Source: Rossellomorea marisflavi (GTDB taxonomy: Bacteria > Bacillota > Bacilli > Bacillales > Bacillaceae_B). From it: a stretch of 64,000 bases of DNA. The translations under genes were made by a program, and so were the position numbers. This document shows, piece after piece, positions 46,851-55,445 of this stretch. The stretch lies in the NCBI RefSeq assembly GCF_022170785.1, contig NZ_CP081870.1, forward strand, positions 2,654,001 to 2,718,000, read 5' to 3'. Each line of letters starts with the position of its first letter. Position 1 is the stretch's first letter. Below the pieces are notes generated by a model. It saw only the letters and a program-made list of their open reading frames with translations. It did not search any database and was not told where the DNA came from.

Positions 46851-47724
46851 AATGCCAGTACTTCAGGAATTCAGCCGTCCTGGCCCTTCCAAACTCAATG
46901 AGCTCAGACTTTCGTGACCCATCCAACTCAAAATCGGTGGTCATGACTCCTTCTGTCGGGATGAACACGATATTCCGCTCGTGTTTCCGGGAGATATAGC
47001 GGGCGTCATGGGCATCCCTCATGGTTGTGAATAAAGCCTGATACAGCTCAATGGCATTTTTGATCACTTTCTTAGGCTGATCAGTCAGATCGTGACTCAG
47101 CTTCACCCCAAGAACAGGTCTCTCTGATTTGTTTGTCTCTTTGTCGAACAGCCACATAGGAAAGTTGCTCAGGACTCCACCATCCACGGTGATGCTTGTT
47201 CCCTCGAGGGATTTCAACTTCACCGGCTCAAAGAAAAAGGGGAGATTTGCACTCATCCGGATCGCTCTTGCAACCGGGAATGTTTCCTTCGGTATCCCGT
47301 AGCCATCCAGATCATCAGGAAGTACGATCATCCTTCCGTTGGAAAGATCCGATGCAATGACCCTGAGGGAATGTGGCGGCAGATCCGCAAACGTCTCGAC
47401 CCCCTTCGCCTTAAGCTTCTCCCCGATCCACGCCTCTAAGGCTTTACCTTTATACAACCCCAGACGAAAATAGACCATGAACCACTTGATGATCGGCAAG
47501 GAAAATGGTGATGCATCCATGAACGTCTTTACGTCGACTTCATCCATCAGTTGCGCAATTTCTTTACTCGTATAACCGGCTGCGATGAAGGCCGATATGA
47601 TCGCACCTGCACTTGTACCTGCCAACCGCTTGAATGTATAACCCTTTTCCTCCACCGCCTGATAGGCTCCTATGAGGGCAAACCCCTTTATGCCTCCTCC
47701 TGAAAATACGCCGTCAATTTCCAT
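46849..47724 (-). CDS. yqhO: Patatin-like phospholipase YqhO
   Basis: Predicted lipid acyl hydrolase. 291 residues with the oxyanion loop SGGGIKG, the nucleophile Ser38 in GTSAG and the catalytic Asp181 in DGG, forming the patatin dyad; no signal peptide. GGGGGAGA before the ATG. Own transcription unit on the minus strand. Confidence 0.9.
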   Translation of the reverse strand: MEIDGVFSGGGIKGFALIGAYQAVEEKGYTFKRLAGTSAGAIISAFIAAGYTSKEIAQLMDEVDVKTFMDASPFSLPIIKWFMVYFRLGLYKGKALEAWIGEKLKAKGVETFADLPPHSLRVIASDLSNGRMIVLPDDLDGYGIPKETFPVARAIRMSANLPFFFEPVKLKSLEGTSITVDGGVLSNFPMWLFDKETNKSERPVLGVKLSHDLTDQPKKVIKNAIELYQALFTTMRDAHDARYISRKHERNIVFIPTEGVMTTDFELDGSRKSELIEFGRARTAEFLKYWH

Positions 47725-47812
47725 CCTTCTCCCCCTTTCATAGGGTGTTATTACATACCTAATGAAGAAAGATGGATTTTAGACGTCATTCATCGAAAGA
47801 ATTCATTGATAC

Positions 47813-47849
47813 CAAAAAGGGGAGCGGCACCCGTGTGCTTCTCCCCCTC
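47813..47849 (-). terminator. Intrinsic terminator after the adc operon
   Basis: Minus-strand GGGGAG/CTCCCC outer stem with a GCAC/GTGC inner stem and a TTTTT run. A smaller GCAC/GTGC-TTTTTT hairpin at 47888-47909 overlaps the stop codon of the PanE-like gene and may act first. Confidence 0.75.
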
Positions 47850-47900
47850 TGCATGATTTTATTTCATATAGAGAGCCATCGGTAATGAAAAAAGCACGGA

Positions 47901-48929
47901 TCAGTGTGCCAACAGCTCTTTAAATGCCTGAACATTCACATCAAAGTCCGGAACCGTTTGACTTTCTTCGGCAAACTTCACCTGTTTCACGACCATTTCA
48001 TTGAAAGGAGTCGAAATGCCCTTGCCTTCTCCCAGTTTCGGTACAACCCCATTGATATAATCAATTTCGGTTTTTCTATTTTTCTCCAAATCCTGCAGCA
48101 TGCTTGCGCGCAGCAATCTTGATGGCTCCATCACGGCCCTCAGTGTTTGAATGCGGGCTTCGATCTCATGTTCACTTTCCAACTCAAGGGATTCCACGTC
48201 AAATCCGCCCATTTTGGCAAAATGGACACCATTGGCATGTCCAACCTTGATGGTTTCATCTGCGATATGGACGGCACTGGTGATACCCGTTTCATCGTCG
48301 AGGACGTCTCCGTATTCACCGTTCAACGCAGCAGATAAACCACTGAAAGCATTGTTAATCAGTAGCTTCGACCATTTGGTCCCCACCAGATTATCGGAAA
48401 TATGCGTGCCTCCTACAAGGTCCAGGATGGATTTGATTTCCTGGATCCTGTCAGTTGTTTCCCCGTTCAACTCGCCGATCTGAAACGCATACTGTTTGAA
48501 TTGGCTAAATTCAGTTGTAAGATTCGATACACCCGGCTCTATGAATGTGGCACCGAATTCAACAGAACCCGCAATCACACGTTCTTTTCCGATAATGGAA
48601 CCGACCACTTCTTCCGGTATTCCATTTTGCAGGGAACATACGACACTACCCTCATGTAAGAAAGGAAGAATCTCTTGTAAAATCGCTTCATTATACAATT
48701 GTTTGGTAAGAAGCAGGACCAAATCATAGGTCCCTGCTTTCTCCGCTGGGGTGATGGCTTTGACCCTGGCGTGAAATTCCGTCGTACCGATGACTTTGGC
48801 CCCTTCTTCATTCAGCCTGTCGACGTGTTCTTTATATGAATCAATCAGTTCTACATCCATCCCCCCGTGGGCAAGATATGCTCCGACGATGGTTCCGAGT
48901 GAACCTGCTCCCAATACTGCGATTCTCAT
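47901..48929 (-). CDS. PanE/ApbA-family 2-dehydropantoate 2-reductase-like oxidoreductase
   Basis: NAD(P)H-dependent oxidoreductase of 342 residues. Rossmann motif GAGSLGTIVGAYLA at the N-terminus; LLTKQLYNEAIL, SLQNGIPEE and the C-terminal helical domain with TKWSKLLINNAFSGLSAAL and a KTEIDYINGVV segment, all as in ketopantoate reductases. ATG at 48929 follows AAGGAGGA. It is 13 bases downstream of adc and probably co-transcribed, so the natural substrate may be a 2- or 3-oxo acid other than ketopantoate; no pan genes are near. Substrate not deducible. Confidence 0.8.
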   Translation of the reverse strand: MRIAVLGAGSLGTIVGAYLAHGGMDVELIDSYKEHVDRLNEEGAKVIGTTEFHARVKAITPAEKAGTYDLVLLLTKQLYNEAILQEILPFLHEGSVVCSLQNGIPEEVVGSIIGKERVIAGSVEFGATFIEPGVSNLTTEFSQFKQYAFQIGELNGETTDRIQEIKSILDLVGGTHISDNLVGTKWSKLLINNAFSGLSAALNGEYGDVLDDETGITSAVHIADETIKVGHANGVHFAKMGGFDVESLELESEHEIEARIQTLRAVMEPSRLLRASMLQDLEKNRKTEIDYINGVVPKLGEGKGISTPFNEMVVKQVKFAEESQTVPDFDVNVQAFKELLAH

Positions 48930-48942
48930 GAAAATGTCCTCC

Positions 48943-49689
48943 TTATTTTTCCTCCAGATAGTTATATACCGGTTTTGCTGCATTCAATGTCAGGTCTGTC
49001 AGGATATGGGATGCCGATACTACTTCCAATACGGGAAGGTCGGCAAGCGGCGCCAGTGCGTGTTCGAATAATTGCAGTCTGGCAGGGCCGCTCCATGCCC
49101 CCTTCACGTTGATATCTGTTATCTGAGTGCGCACGAGATCGCAGATCCTGAGATTCCCTTCATAATCTGTTGCCATCTTGACCATGTAATTCGGCCGGCA
49201 GATCTCTTCAAGCGCTTCTTCCTTCGCCATTTCAGCATGCTTATACCCCATGGTGGCCGTTGCAACCCGGAGTGAACCATAATCCAGGGTCCCAACAAGG
49301 GTGTCGGAATCGACATAAAGCTTAGGATCGCCCAGCTTCTTTGGATACGCCGTCAGCTCCCTACCGCTCGCAATCGCTGGGAAATTGTCCACGTACATCG
49401 AGTGCACATAATCACCCTCTTCGCCGTTGAAGCGGACAGGGATGACCTGACCTGATTCTGTATATGCACCCAGACCAGTTACATCCGGCATCCACATGAC
49501 CTCGAATTTCACGAGGGGCTCATTGATTTCCAGTGGTTCCGGGACCGCTTCACGCAATGCCTGTTCATCCGTCCGATAGAGAATCGTCAGGTATTCCCGG
49601 TTGATGAATTTGTAAGCCGGATAAGGATAAGCCGGTGCTGTTAATGGGGTTGTGAGATTTTTCGAAATGGTATTCACATCAATTTTCAT
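48943..49689 (-). CDS. adc: Acetoacetate decarboxylase
   Basis: Schiff-base decarboxylase giving acetone and CO2 from acetoacetate. 248 residues; the signature GRELTAYPKKLGDPKL holds the catalytic lysine pair (Lys117/118, clostridial Lys115/116), and the active-site glutamate region TGLGAYTESGQVIPV and the DSDTLVGTLDYG segment are near-identical to clostridial Adc, so true decarboxylase activity is likely. GAAGGTG precedes the ATG at 49689. Divergent from a LysR gene, with a 22-bp palindrome between. No CoA-transferase partner is present in the window. Confidence 0.9.
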   Translation of the reverse strand: MKIDVNTISKNLTTPLTAPAYPYPAYKFINREYLTILYRTDEQALREAVPEPLEINEPLVKFEVMWMPDVTGLGAYTESGQVIPVRFNGEEGDYVHSMYVDNFPAIASGRELTAYPKKLGDPKLYVDSDTLVGTLDYGSLRVATATMGYKHAEMAKEEALEEICRPNYMVKMATDYEGNLRICDLVRTQITDINVKGAWSGPARLQLFEHALAPLADLPVLEVVSASHILTDLTLNAAKPVYNYLEEK

Positions 49690-49718
49690 CGTGATCGCAC
49701 CTTCCATTCATAGTCAGT

Positions 49719-49740
49719 GAGGTTCACTGAACTGAACCTC
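49719..49740. promoter_or_regulatory. 22-bp palindrome in the adc-lysR divergent promoter
   Basis: Perfect 8-bp arms GAGGTTCA and TGAACCTC around a 6-base centre, 30-51 bases upstream of the adc ATG. Place and symmetry suggest an operator for the divergent LysR regulator or an mRNA 5' hairpin. Confidence 0.65.
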
Positions 49741-49834
49741 TATCATGAGCTTACTCCTTCATTTACATTTAATCTAATACATAATAATATATGGATATAT
49801 TTATCTCAGTAAATGTTTTGAAGGAGTATGATGG

Positions 49835-50719
49835 ATGGAACTTCTACAACTCAAATATTTTCAGACCGTGGCCTATACCGAGCATATTTCTAATGCCGCC
49901 AAACAACTTAAGATTGCCCAGCCTTCCCTGAGTCTGACCATAAAACGACTGGAAGATGAACTGGGGACGTCCCTATTTGATCGGAAAGGGAGGAATATCC
50001 AACTGAGCTCTTCCGGTAAGATCCTTTTGAAACATGTGAACCGTATCTTTATTGAACTGGAGAATGCACAAGCTGAAATTGAACGTGAAGAGCATCACCT
50101 GGCCCACACGATCAAGATTGCCATATCCAACCCCCGGTTCCTCTCCGGCCTGATCAGTGAGTTCATCAATTGCGCTCCTGAGACAACAATCATTCAATCC
50201 ATCACGGGAAAAACCGATATCCTATCGAGTTTGAAACGAGGGGATATCGAACTAGGTATAGCAGGTGATACGGTACAGGATGAAGAGTTGGAAAGCCGCT
50301 TGCTTGTGAATGAAGATATTGTTCTGGCACTTCCCTCCAATCACAGATTGACTGGGGTAGCCGAACTATCGCTTCATCATGTTGCCGATGACCCCTTCAT
50401 CACCCTGGCCAATAACGAAGAATACCGCACGTTTACGTCCATGCTATGTGAACGTGCTGGTTTCATCCCCAAATCAGCATTCGAAGTAGATTCGAATCTG
50501 TTGGTTGAAATCATCAAACTGGACCAAGGAGTGGCTCTCCTTCCTGTTTCTAGTTGCAGGACCCTTGGATTGAATTATCGTCCATTGACGGATCATTCTG
50601 CTACTTACCCGGTCAGACTGTATTGGAGAAAGAACAAGGTAATGAGCTCCTCGACTAATGGTCTTCGTAATTTTATCGTTTCATATTATAAAGAGCACCA
50701 TGACTTATTCAGGATTTGA
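49835..50719 (+). CDS. LysR-family transcriptional regulator
   Basis: 294 residues. N-terminal winged helix (LKYFQTVAYTEHISNAAKQL, then IAQPSLSLTIKRLEDELGTSLFDR) and a periplasmic-binding-like effector domain with a GITGKTDILSSLKRGDIELG-type segment and VALLPVSS. AAGGAG lies 8 bases before the ATG. Divergent from adc and the PanE-like gene, which it presumably controls. Effector unknown. Confidence 0.92.
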   Translation: MELLQLKYFQTVAYTEHISNAAKQLKIAQPSLSLTIKRLEDELGTSLFDRKGRNIQLSSSGKILLKHVNRIFIELENAQAEIEREEHHLAHTIKIAISNPRFLSGLISEFINCAPETTIIQSITGKTDILSSLKRGDIELGIAGDTVQDEELESRLLVNEDIVLALPSNHRLTGVAELSLHHVADDPFITLANNEEYRTFTSMLCERAGFIPKSAFEVDSNLLVEIIKLDQGVALLPVSSCRTLGLNYRPLTDHSATYPVRLYWRKNKVMSSSTNGLRNFIVSYYKEHHDLFRI

Positions 50720-50749
50720 TCCATCCCTTCGGATGGCACTTCTAAAACA

Positions 50750-50792
50750 AAAAAACACCTCTCTGGATGGAATACATCCAAAGAGGTGTTTC
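50750..50792. terminator. Terminator between lysR and nrdJ
   Basis: Long stem AAACACCTCTTTGGATG with its near-complement around loop TATTC; seven T follow on the minus strand. Serves nrdJ, and possibly lysR from the other side. Confidence 0.9.
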
Positions 50793-50803
50793 TCTCTATC
50801 AGC

Positions 50804-53365
50804 TTACAGTCCGCATTTGAGCTGTGCACCACAGTTTGTGCATGTGTTGCATCCACCCATGTCTTTGACTGTCCCTTTACGGCAAACCGGGCATGTGTTG
50901 CCGACTTCCGATCCGATGGTCACATCAGTCGAGCGCACATCCTGGATCGTGTCTACAAGGACAACGGGTTTTTTCGCTGTTTCTACGATAGTTTCCTCTT
51001 CATCATCAAAGCTGTTTTCTTCCGCTTTGAGGGTGAGGACCTGTGAATCACGGCTTCCGTCTACATACACGGTACCGCCTTTTGCGCCACCTTTATAGAG
51101 GCGTTCGTACACTTTTTGCACCTGCTCTACAGTGTAACCGCGCGGGGCGTTGACCGTTTTGGAGATGGAGCTGTCAATCCAGTTCTGGATCACACATTGA
51201 ACGTCCGCATGTGCTTCCGGTGCCAGGCTCATGGATGAAACGAACCACTCAGGCAGTTCATCTGCACTGGCTCCTGGATTTCTTGAAAGATAATCTTCTA
51301 CAATATCCGCTTTGACTTCGATGAATTTACCGAGTCTTCCGCTTCTATAATAGGTGAAGGAGAAGTATGGCTCAAGACCTGTGGATACCCCTACCATCGT
51401 TCCGGTCGATCCGGTTGGTGCAACCGTCAACAGATGGGAGTTACGGATTCCGTGCTCTAAGATCCCTTCCTTCACATCTTCAGGCATTTTCTCCATGAAG
51501 CCCGTCTGTGTGAAGCGTTCACGGATGGCTTGTGTTTCAGCATCGGTGCTTCCGACCAGGAACGGGAAGCTTCCCTTTTCTTTGGATAGCTCGATGGACG
51601 CACGATAGGCTGTCGTCGCGATGACTTCGAATACTTCATCAACGAGCTTGTTTCCTTCTTCTGAGCCGTATTCTTTCTCACAGTAGATCAGAAGATCGGC
51701 AAGTCCCATGACACCTAGACCGACACGACGTTCACCTAGTGCCTGTGTTTTATTCTCATCAAGGAAGTATGGAGTCGCATCGATGACATTGTCCTGCATG
51801 CGCACGCCGACTTCGACCGTTTGCTTAAGCTTCTCAAAATCAACGGTTTTCGCATCTTTATCGGCGAATTCAGCGAGATTGACGGCAGCAAGGTTACATA
51901 CGGAGTAGGGAGCCAAAGGCTGTTCACCGCAAGGGTTGGTTGCTACGACTTTTTGACCGTATGCTTTTGCATTCGTCATATCATTGGCATTGTCGATGAA
52001 GAAGATTCCAGGTTCTGCAGAGTATGTGGCACATACGTTGATCAGATTCCAGAGTTCCTTCGCCTTGATCTTGCGGTAGGTTCTCACTTTATAGCCCATC
52101 TGTTCCCATTCTCGAACATCTCCGACGTTATGCCACTCTTCATTATAGAATGCCATCGTGTCGGCATCATAGCTTTCGACATCCGGGAAGCGCAGCTCAT
52201 ATTCTTCGTCATTCTCGACTGCATCCATGAAGTCGCTTGTGAGGCAGACTGAGATGTTGGCGCCGGTGAGGAACTCCGGATTGTGAACGCTGTAGGTCCC
52301 ACCGGTGTTCAGCTTCTCTTCTGCACCTCTCAGGATCTTTTCATCAAAGCCTCCGTAGCCAGGGATATGTCTGTAGTTCAGGATCCCTTGATACATCGCT
52401 TCTTCCTGTTCGGTAAGCGGTGTGAATTTCAATTTATCCTGGGCCGCTTTCTTGATGGTCTCATCTTCCGTATTCTCAAGCAAATAGCGGAGGATGCGTG
52501 GATTTTGCATCTTCGAGATGATGAATTCCACGATGTCCGGGTGCCAGTCTGAAAGCATGATCATCTGGGCACCGCGACGTGAACCGCCCTGCTCGACAAG
52601 GTGAGTAAGCTTGGCAATATCATCAAGCCACGATACAGACCCTGAAGATTTGCCGTTCACGCCTTTCGCTAGCGTATTGCGCGGACGCAGTGTAGAACCA
52701 TTGGTTCCCACCCCGCCGCCGCGACTCATGATTTCCATTACCTGTTTCCGGTGTTCGGATATACCTTCACGTGAATCCTGCACAAACGGCATGACGTAGC
52801 AGTTGAAGTATGTAACATCCGTTCCTGCTCCTGCCCCGTAAAGGACGCGTCCTGCCGGTACAAAGTGCAGGTTCACCAATTCATGATAGAATTTTTCGAA
52901 CCAGACTTGCTTCAGTTCAGGAGTTTCTTCCACTTCCGCCAGACCTGTTGCGTTACGCTTGGCAATCTGCTCGTAGAATACTTCAAGGGGCTTTTCGATG
53001 ACGTCCAGATTACGCAGGACGATTCCCGTTTCCATTTCCTCCGGCTTTTCGATTGCACTCCGGTATTCTTCTTCGATCCAGACGTGGGCCTTTTTGTTCT
53101 CAAAATCGATTTCTTTGATATATCCAAGGCCTCGTGCCGGGAACTTCGGATCTTCCTTGATGGTCAGAACAACGAAGTCACCTGCTGAGAGGGTGATTTT
53201 TTCGGTATCCTTGAATGAGTATCGGTCGATCATCACCAGGCGGGATACACCTTTATGGGTAGTCTTCATATCCGGGGTGATCTCGTGCACCTGTGGGAAC
53301 AAACGGATATCTTCATTCAATCTCTCAATGTTTAAACTCATATTTTCTTTCGACGCAACAGTCAT
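50804..53365 (-). CDS. nrdJ: Adenosylcobalamin-dependent (class II) ribonucleotide reductase
   Basis: Makes deoxyribonucleotides with a B12-generated thiyl radical, independent of oxygen. 853 residues. Catalytic cysteines are visible in YFNCYVMPF, NPCGEQPLAPYSVCNLAAVNL, and the radical-bearing finger-loop cysteine is the one in NPCGE; MSRGGGVGTNGS and GSTGTMVGVSTG match class II enzymes. The C-terminus has a CPVCRKG/CNTCTNCG zinc ribbon and a final cysteine pair-like tail (KCGL) for reduction. AGAAGGAG is 8 bases from the ATG. Monocistronic. Two NrdR-like boxes lie upstream. With mutAB it makes this organism a user of cobalamin. Confidence 0.95.
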   Translation of the reverse strand: MTVASKENMSLNIERLNEDIRLFPQVHEITPDMKTTHKGVSRLVMIDRYSFKDTEKITLSAGDFVVLTIKEDPKFPARGLGYIKEIDFENKKAHVWIEEEYRSAIEKPEEMETGIVLRNLDVIEKPLEVFYEQIAKRNATGLAEVEETPELKQVWFEKFYHELVNLHFVPAGRVLYGAGAGTDVTYFNCYVMPFVQDSREGISEHRKQVMEIMSRGGGVGTNGSTLRPRNTLAKGVNGKSSGSVSWLDDIAKLTHLVEQGGSRRGAQMIMLSDWHPDIVEFIISKMQNPRILRYLLENTEDETIKKAAQDKLKFTPLTEQEEAMYQGILNYRHIPGYGGFDEKILRGAEEKLNTGGTYSVHNPEFLTGANISVCLTSDFMDAVENDEEYELRFPDVESYDADTMAFYNEEWHNVGDVREWEQMGYKVRTYRKIKAKELWNLINVCATYSAEPGIFFIDNANDMTNAKAYGQKVVATNPCGEQPLAPYSVCNLAAVNLAEFADKDAKTVDFEKLKQTVEVGVRMQDNVIDATPYFLDENKTQALGERRVGLGVMGLADLLIYCEKEYGSEEGNKLVDEVFEVIATTAYRASIELSKEKGSFPFLVGSTDAETQAIRERFTQTGFMEKMPEDVKEGILEHGIRNSHLLTVAPTGSTGTMVGVSTGLEPYFSFTYYRSGRLGKFIEVKADIVEDYLSRNPGASADELPEWFVSSMSLAPEAHADVQCVIQNWIDSSISKTVNAPRGYTVEQVQKVYERLYKGGAKGGTVYVDGSRDSQVLTLKAEENSFDDEEETIVETAKKPVVLVDTIQDVRSTDVTIGSEVGNTCPVCRKGTVKDMGGCNTCTNCGAQLKCGL

Positions 53366-53699
53366 ATCGACAACTCCTTCTAGCTCTATGTTTCTCTGCG
53401 ATACATGATGGTTTGATTTCCTTAACTAACGTTATCACAGCGACTTTAGAAAAGCAACAATAAAACACAACATATAGTGGTCAGAATTTTAAGTCCCACA
53501 CCATATGTTGTGCCGAGGTTCATTTCGCCCTTCATTTGTCAAGTGGACAATCCTTCAAGAACATTAGAAAAATGGAGATTAACCGGAATAAACCATCGGA
53601 AATCGACCCATTTCTATGATTTTCAATGTTGATATTATCCAATACCCGACAAACTTTGAAATAGCGGGCATTTATTCTATTTCCTGCAAAAAATAAAAA
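53366..53699. other. nrdJ upstream region with two NrdR-like boxes
   Basis: About 330 bases without a gene. Besides the NrdR-like boxes (53465-53513) it contains a TTGACA hexamer (minus, about 53539) and AT-rich stretches. No cobalamin riboswitch consensus (B12-box) was recognised. The left edge of lipM begins at the far end, so the lipM terminator would also lie here; none is obvious. Confidence 0.45.
53465..53513. promoter_or_regulatory. Tandem NrdR boxes upstream of nrdJ
   Basis: Two 16-mers on the minus strand, GCACAACATATGGTGT (53513-53498) and CCACTATATGTTGTGT (53480-53465), match the NrdR consensus acaCwAtATaTwGtgt at about 13 and 14 positions. They are 17 bases apart (33 start to start, about three helical turns), the paired arrangement known for NrdR. 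Located about 100-150 bases upstream of the nrdJ ATG. Confidence 0.75.
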
Positions 53700-54536
53700 T
53701 TATCTTTTGTAATTCCACTCGTCGGACTCGTAGCGTTCCTTCGCGAGCTTTTCTACATATTGTGTTTCTTCAGGTGACAGCTCATACGGTTCCAATCCGA
53801 TTCCGAGACCGTCTTCGAACCCTTTCTTGAAGGCGTCCTTGGCCATCTCCATGGTGACCGGTTCCGCACTGATTTCATTCATGGCGACGGCCTTGCTTTT
53901 GAATGCGCGCTGCATGCGTTCTTTCACACGATCATTCGGATAGTTGAAGAGGCTGAAGAGCTTGTCTTCGTCCAGGTCAAGGAGAATGGATCCGTGTTGG
54001 AGGATGACACCCTTCTGTCTTGTCTGGGCACTGCCTGCCACTTTGCGGCCTTCCACCACGAGCTCATACCAGCTTGGCGCATCAAAGCAGACGGCTGAGC
54101 GCGGATTCTTCAATCCTTCCCGCTCCTCCGCCGTTTTCGGCACGGCAAAATATGCTTCCAGACCGAGGGCCCGGAACCCTTGTAAGATCCCTTCGGAAAT
54201 GACGCGGTACGCTTCCGTTACCGTCTTTGGCATATCTGGGTGATCTTCGGAGACGATGACGCTGTAGGTAAGTTCGTGCTCATGAAGGACGCCCCTGCCT
54301 CCTGTCGGTCTTCTCACAAAGCCCAGATTATGCTTTTTCACATTTTCCATGTTGATCTCTTTCTCTACCTTTTGGAAGTATCCGATTGAAAGGGTCGCCG
54401 GGTCCCAGCCATAGAATCGGATCGTGGGAGGGATCTTCCCTTCGCTGTGCCAGTCAAGGAGCGCTTCATCCAATGCCATATTGAAAGAAGGGGAGCAGTG
54501 ACCGGAATCGATGAATCTCCATATTTCCTTTTCCAT
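53700..54536 (-). CDS. lipM: Octanoyltransferase LipM
   Basis: Transfers octanoyl from ACP to GcvH as the first step of lipoate assembly. 278 residues of the biotin/lipoate ligase fold: [33 protein letters not shown], the acyl-accepting Cys150 ([10 protein letters not shown]) and Lys165 (RKVAGSAQ), same Cys number as B. subtilis LipM. GAGGTATGCATA before the ATG. Next to the gcv genes; the lipoyl groups are needed for GcvH and for BkdB. Confidence 0.94.
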   Translation of the reverse strand: MEKEIWRFIDSGHCSPSFNMALDEALLDWHSEGKIPPTIRFYGWDPATLSIGYFQKVEKEINMENVKKHNLGFVRRPTGGRGVLHEHELTYSVIVSEDHPDMPKTVTEAYRVISEGILQGFRALGLEAYFAVPKTAEEREGLKNPRSAVCFDAPSWYELVVEGRKVAGSAQTRQKGVILQHGSILLDLDEDKLFSLFNYPNDRVKERMQRAFKSKAVAMNEISAEPVTMEMAKDAFKKGFEDGLGIGLEPYELSPEETQYVEKLAKERYESDEWNYKR

Positions 54537-54748
54537 TATGCATACCTCATTCTTATGTTCGCAGTATTATGTATCGGTCACAAATGTCAGACCGTTCTAA
54601 TCCGTTACTTAGTCTATCAAATACCCGGTAAAAAACAAAGGGAAACCGATTGGAAAGTGTTTGAACTTTATTTCAAAAATCTTTTGATTATGTTTGCCAT
54701 CATGAATATAATAGTAGATAGCGCATTTGTAGAAAGGAGCATGAATGG

Positions 54749-55132
54749 ATGGAAGCTTTATATATCCTATTGATTGTAATCGGTGCAATCGCAGCGTATT
54801 CACTCATTACATATTTCAATCAAAAAAGAATCGTTAACACACTCTCAGAGGAAGAGTTTCGCGCAGGCTACCGTAAAGCCCAGCTGATCGATGTCCGCGA
54901 AACCAATGAATATAACAACGGTCATATTCTTGGCGCCAGAAACATTCCACTTTCTCAACTGAAAATGAGACAAAAAGAGATCCGTAAAGACCAGCCCGTC
55001 TACCTCTACTGCCAGAGCGGCATGAGAAGCGGCAGGGCGGCTCAAATGCTCCGTCGTCTCGGCTACCGTGACCTCCACCAATTAAAAGGTGGATTCAAAA
55101 AGTGGACAGGGAAAATCAAGCACAAAAAATAA
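54749..55132 (+). CDS. yqhL: Membrane-anchored rhodanese-like protein YqhL
   Basis: 127 residues: one N-terminal membrane helix (about 3-22) and a single rhodanese domain with active Cys88 in YCQSGMRSGRA and the LIDVRETNEYNNGHI motif. A sulfurtransferase or persulfide carrier facing the cytosol is likely; acceptor unknown. GGAG 9 bases before the ATG. Divergent from lipM, conserved position. Confidence 0.9.
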   Translation: MEALYILLIVIGAIAAYSLITYFNQKRIVNTLSEEEFRAGYRKAQLIDVRETNEYNNGHILGARNIPLSQLKMRQKEIRKDQPVYLYCQSGMRSGRAAQMLRRLGYRDLHQLKGGFKKWTGKIKHKK

Positions 55133-55173
55133 AGCCTTCCGGGTGCCCATCAGGGTACCGGAGGCTTTTTTCG
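55131..55173 (+). terminator. Intrinsic terminator of yqhL
   Basis: Stem AAGCCTTCCGGGT/ACCGGAGGCTT (one bulge) followed by six T, directly after the stop. Confidence 0.85.
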
Positions 55174-55201
55174 TTTAGAAACGAGCCTGGGATAAAAGTG
55201 T

Positions 55202-55404
55202 TTCAGTCATAGTAAAACCCGAATTCATTTGTCAATGAATTCGGGTTTTTAATTTGTTCATAATGTCTATTTCATTGGTCCTAGCTGTTGATTGGCGTCC
55301 AAGACGTAGACTCCAGCGGGAAGAGTAGCTGATGTGAGACCCCGCAGGCTTGCCGAGGAGGCTCACGGGCTACCCCGCGGAAAACGTAGTCTTGCACGGA
55401 AATG
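55202..55404 (+). repeat. Composite intergenic repeat, copy 1
   Basis: About 203 bases between yqhL and gcvPB. Two parts: a perfect 15-bp hairpin with arms at 55214-55228 and 55235-55249 (core AACCCGAATTCAT), and a GC-rich structured segment (GTTGATTGG, AAGACGTAGACTCCAGCGGG, then CCCCGCGG and GTCTTGCACGGAAAT). The same order of blocks, on the opposite strand, occurs at 62331-62533. The GC-rich block resembles dispersed repeats common in Bacillaceae. The hairpin may also end the gcv transcript. Confidence 0.85.
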
Positions 55405-55445
55405 TACTTTTTTCGTTTAGTCCAACCTTTTTCTCTTTTCTTGCA

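Noticed and set aside
53366-53699. Cobalamin riboswitch before nrdJ
   Set aside because: No B12-box-like consensus or suitable hairpin was found.
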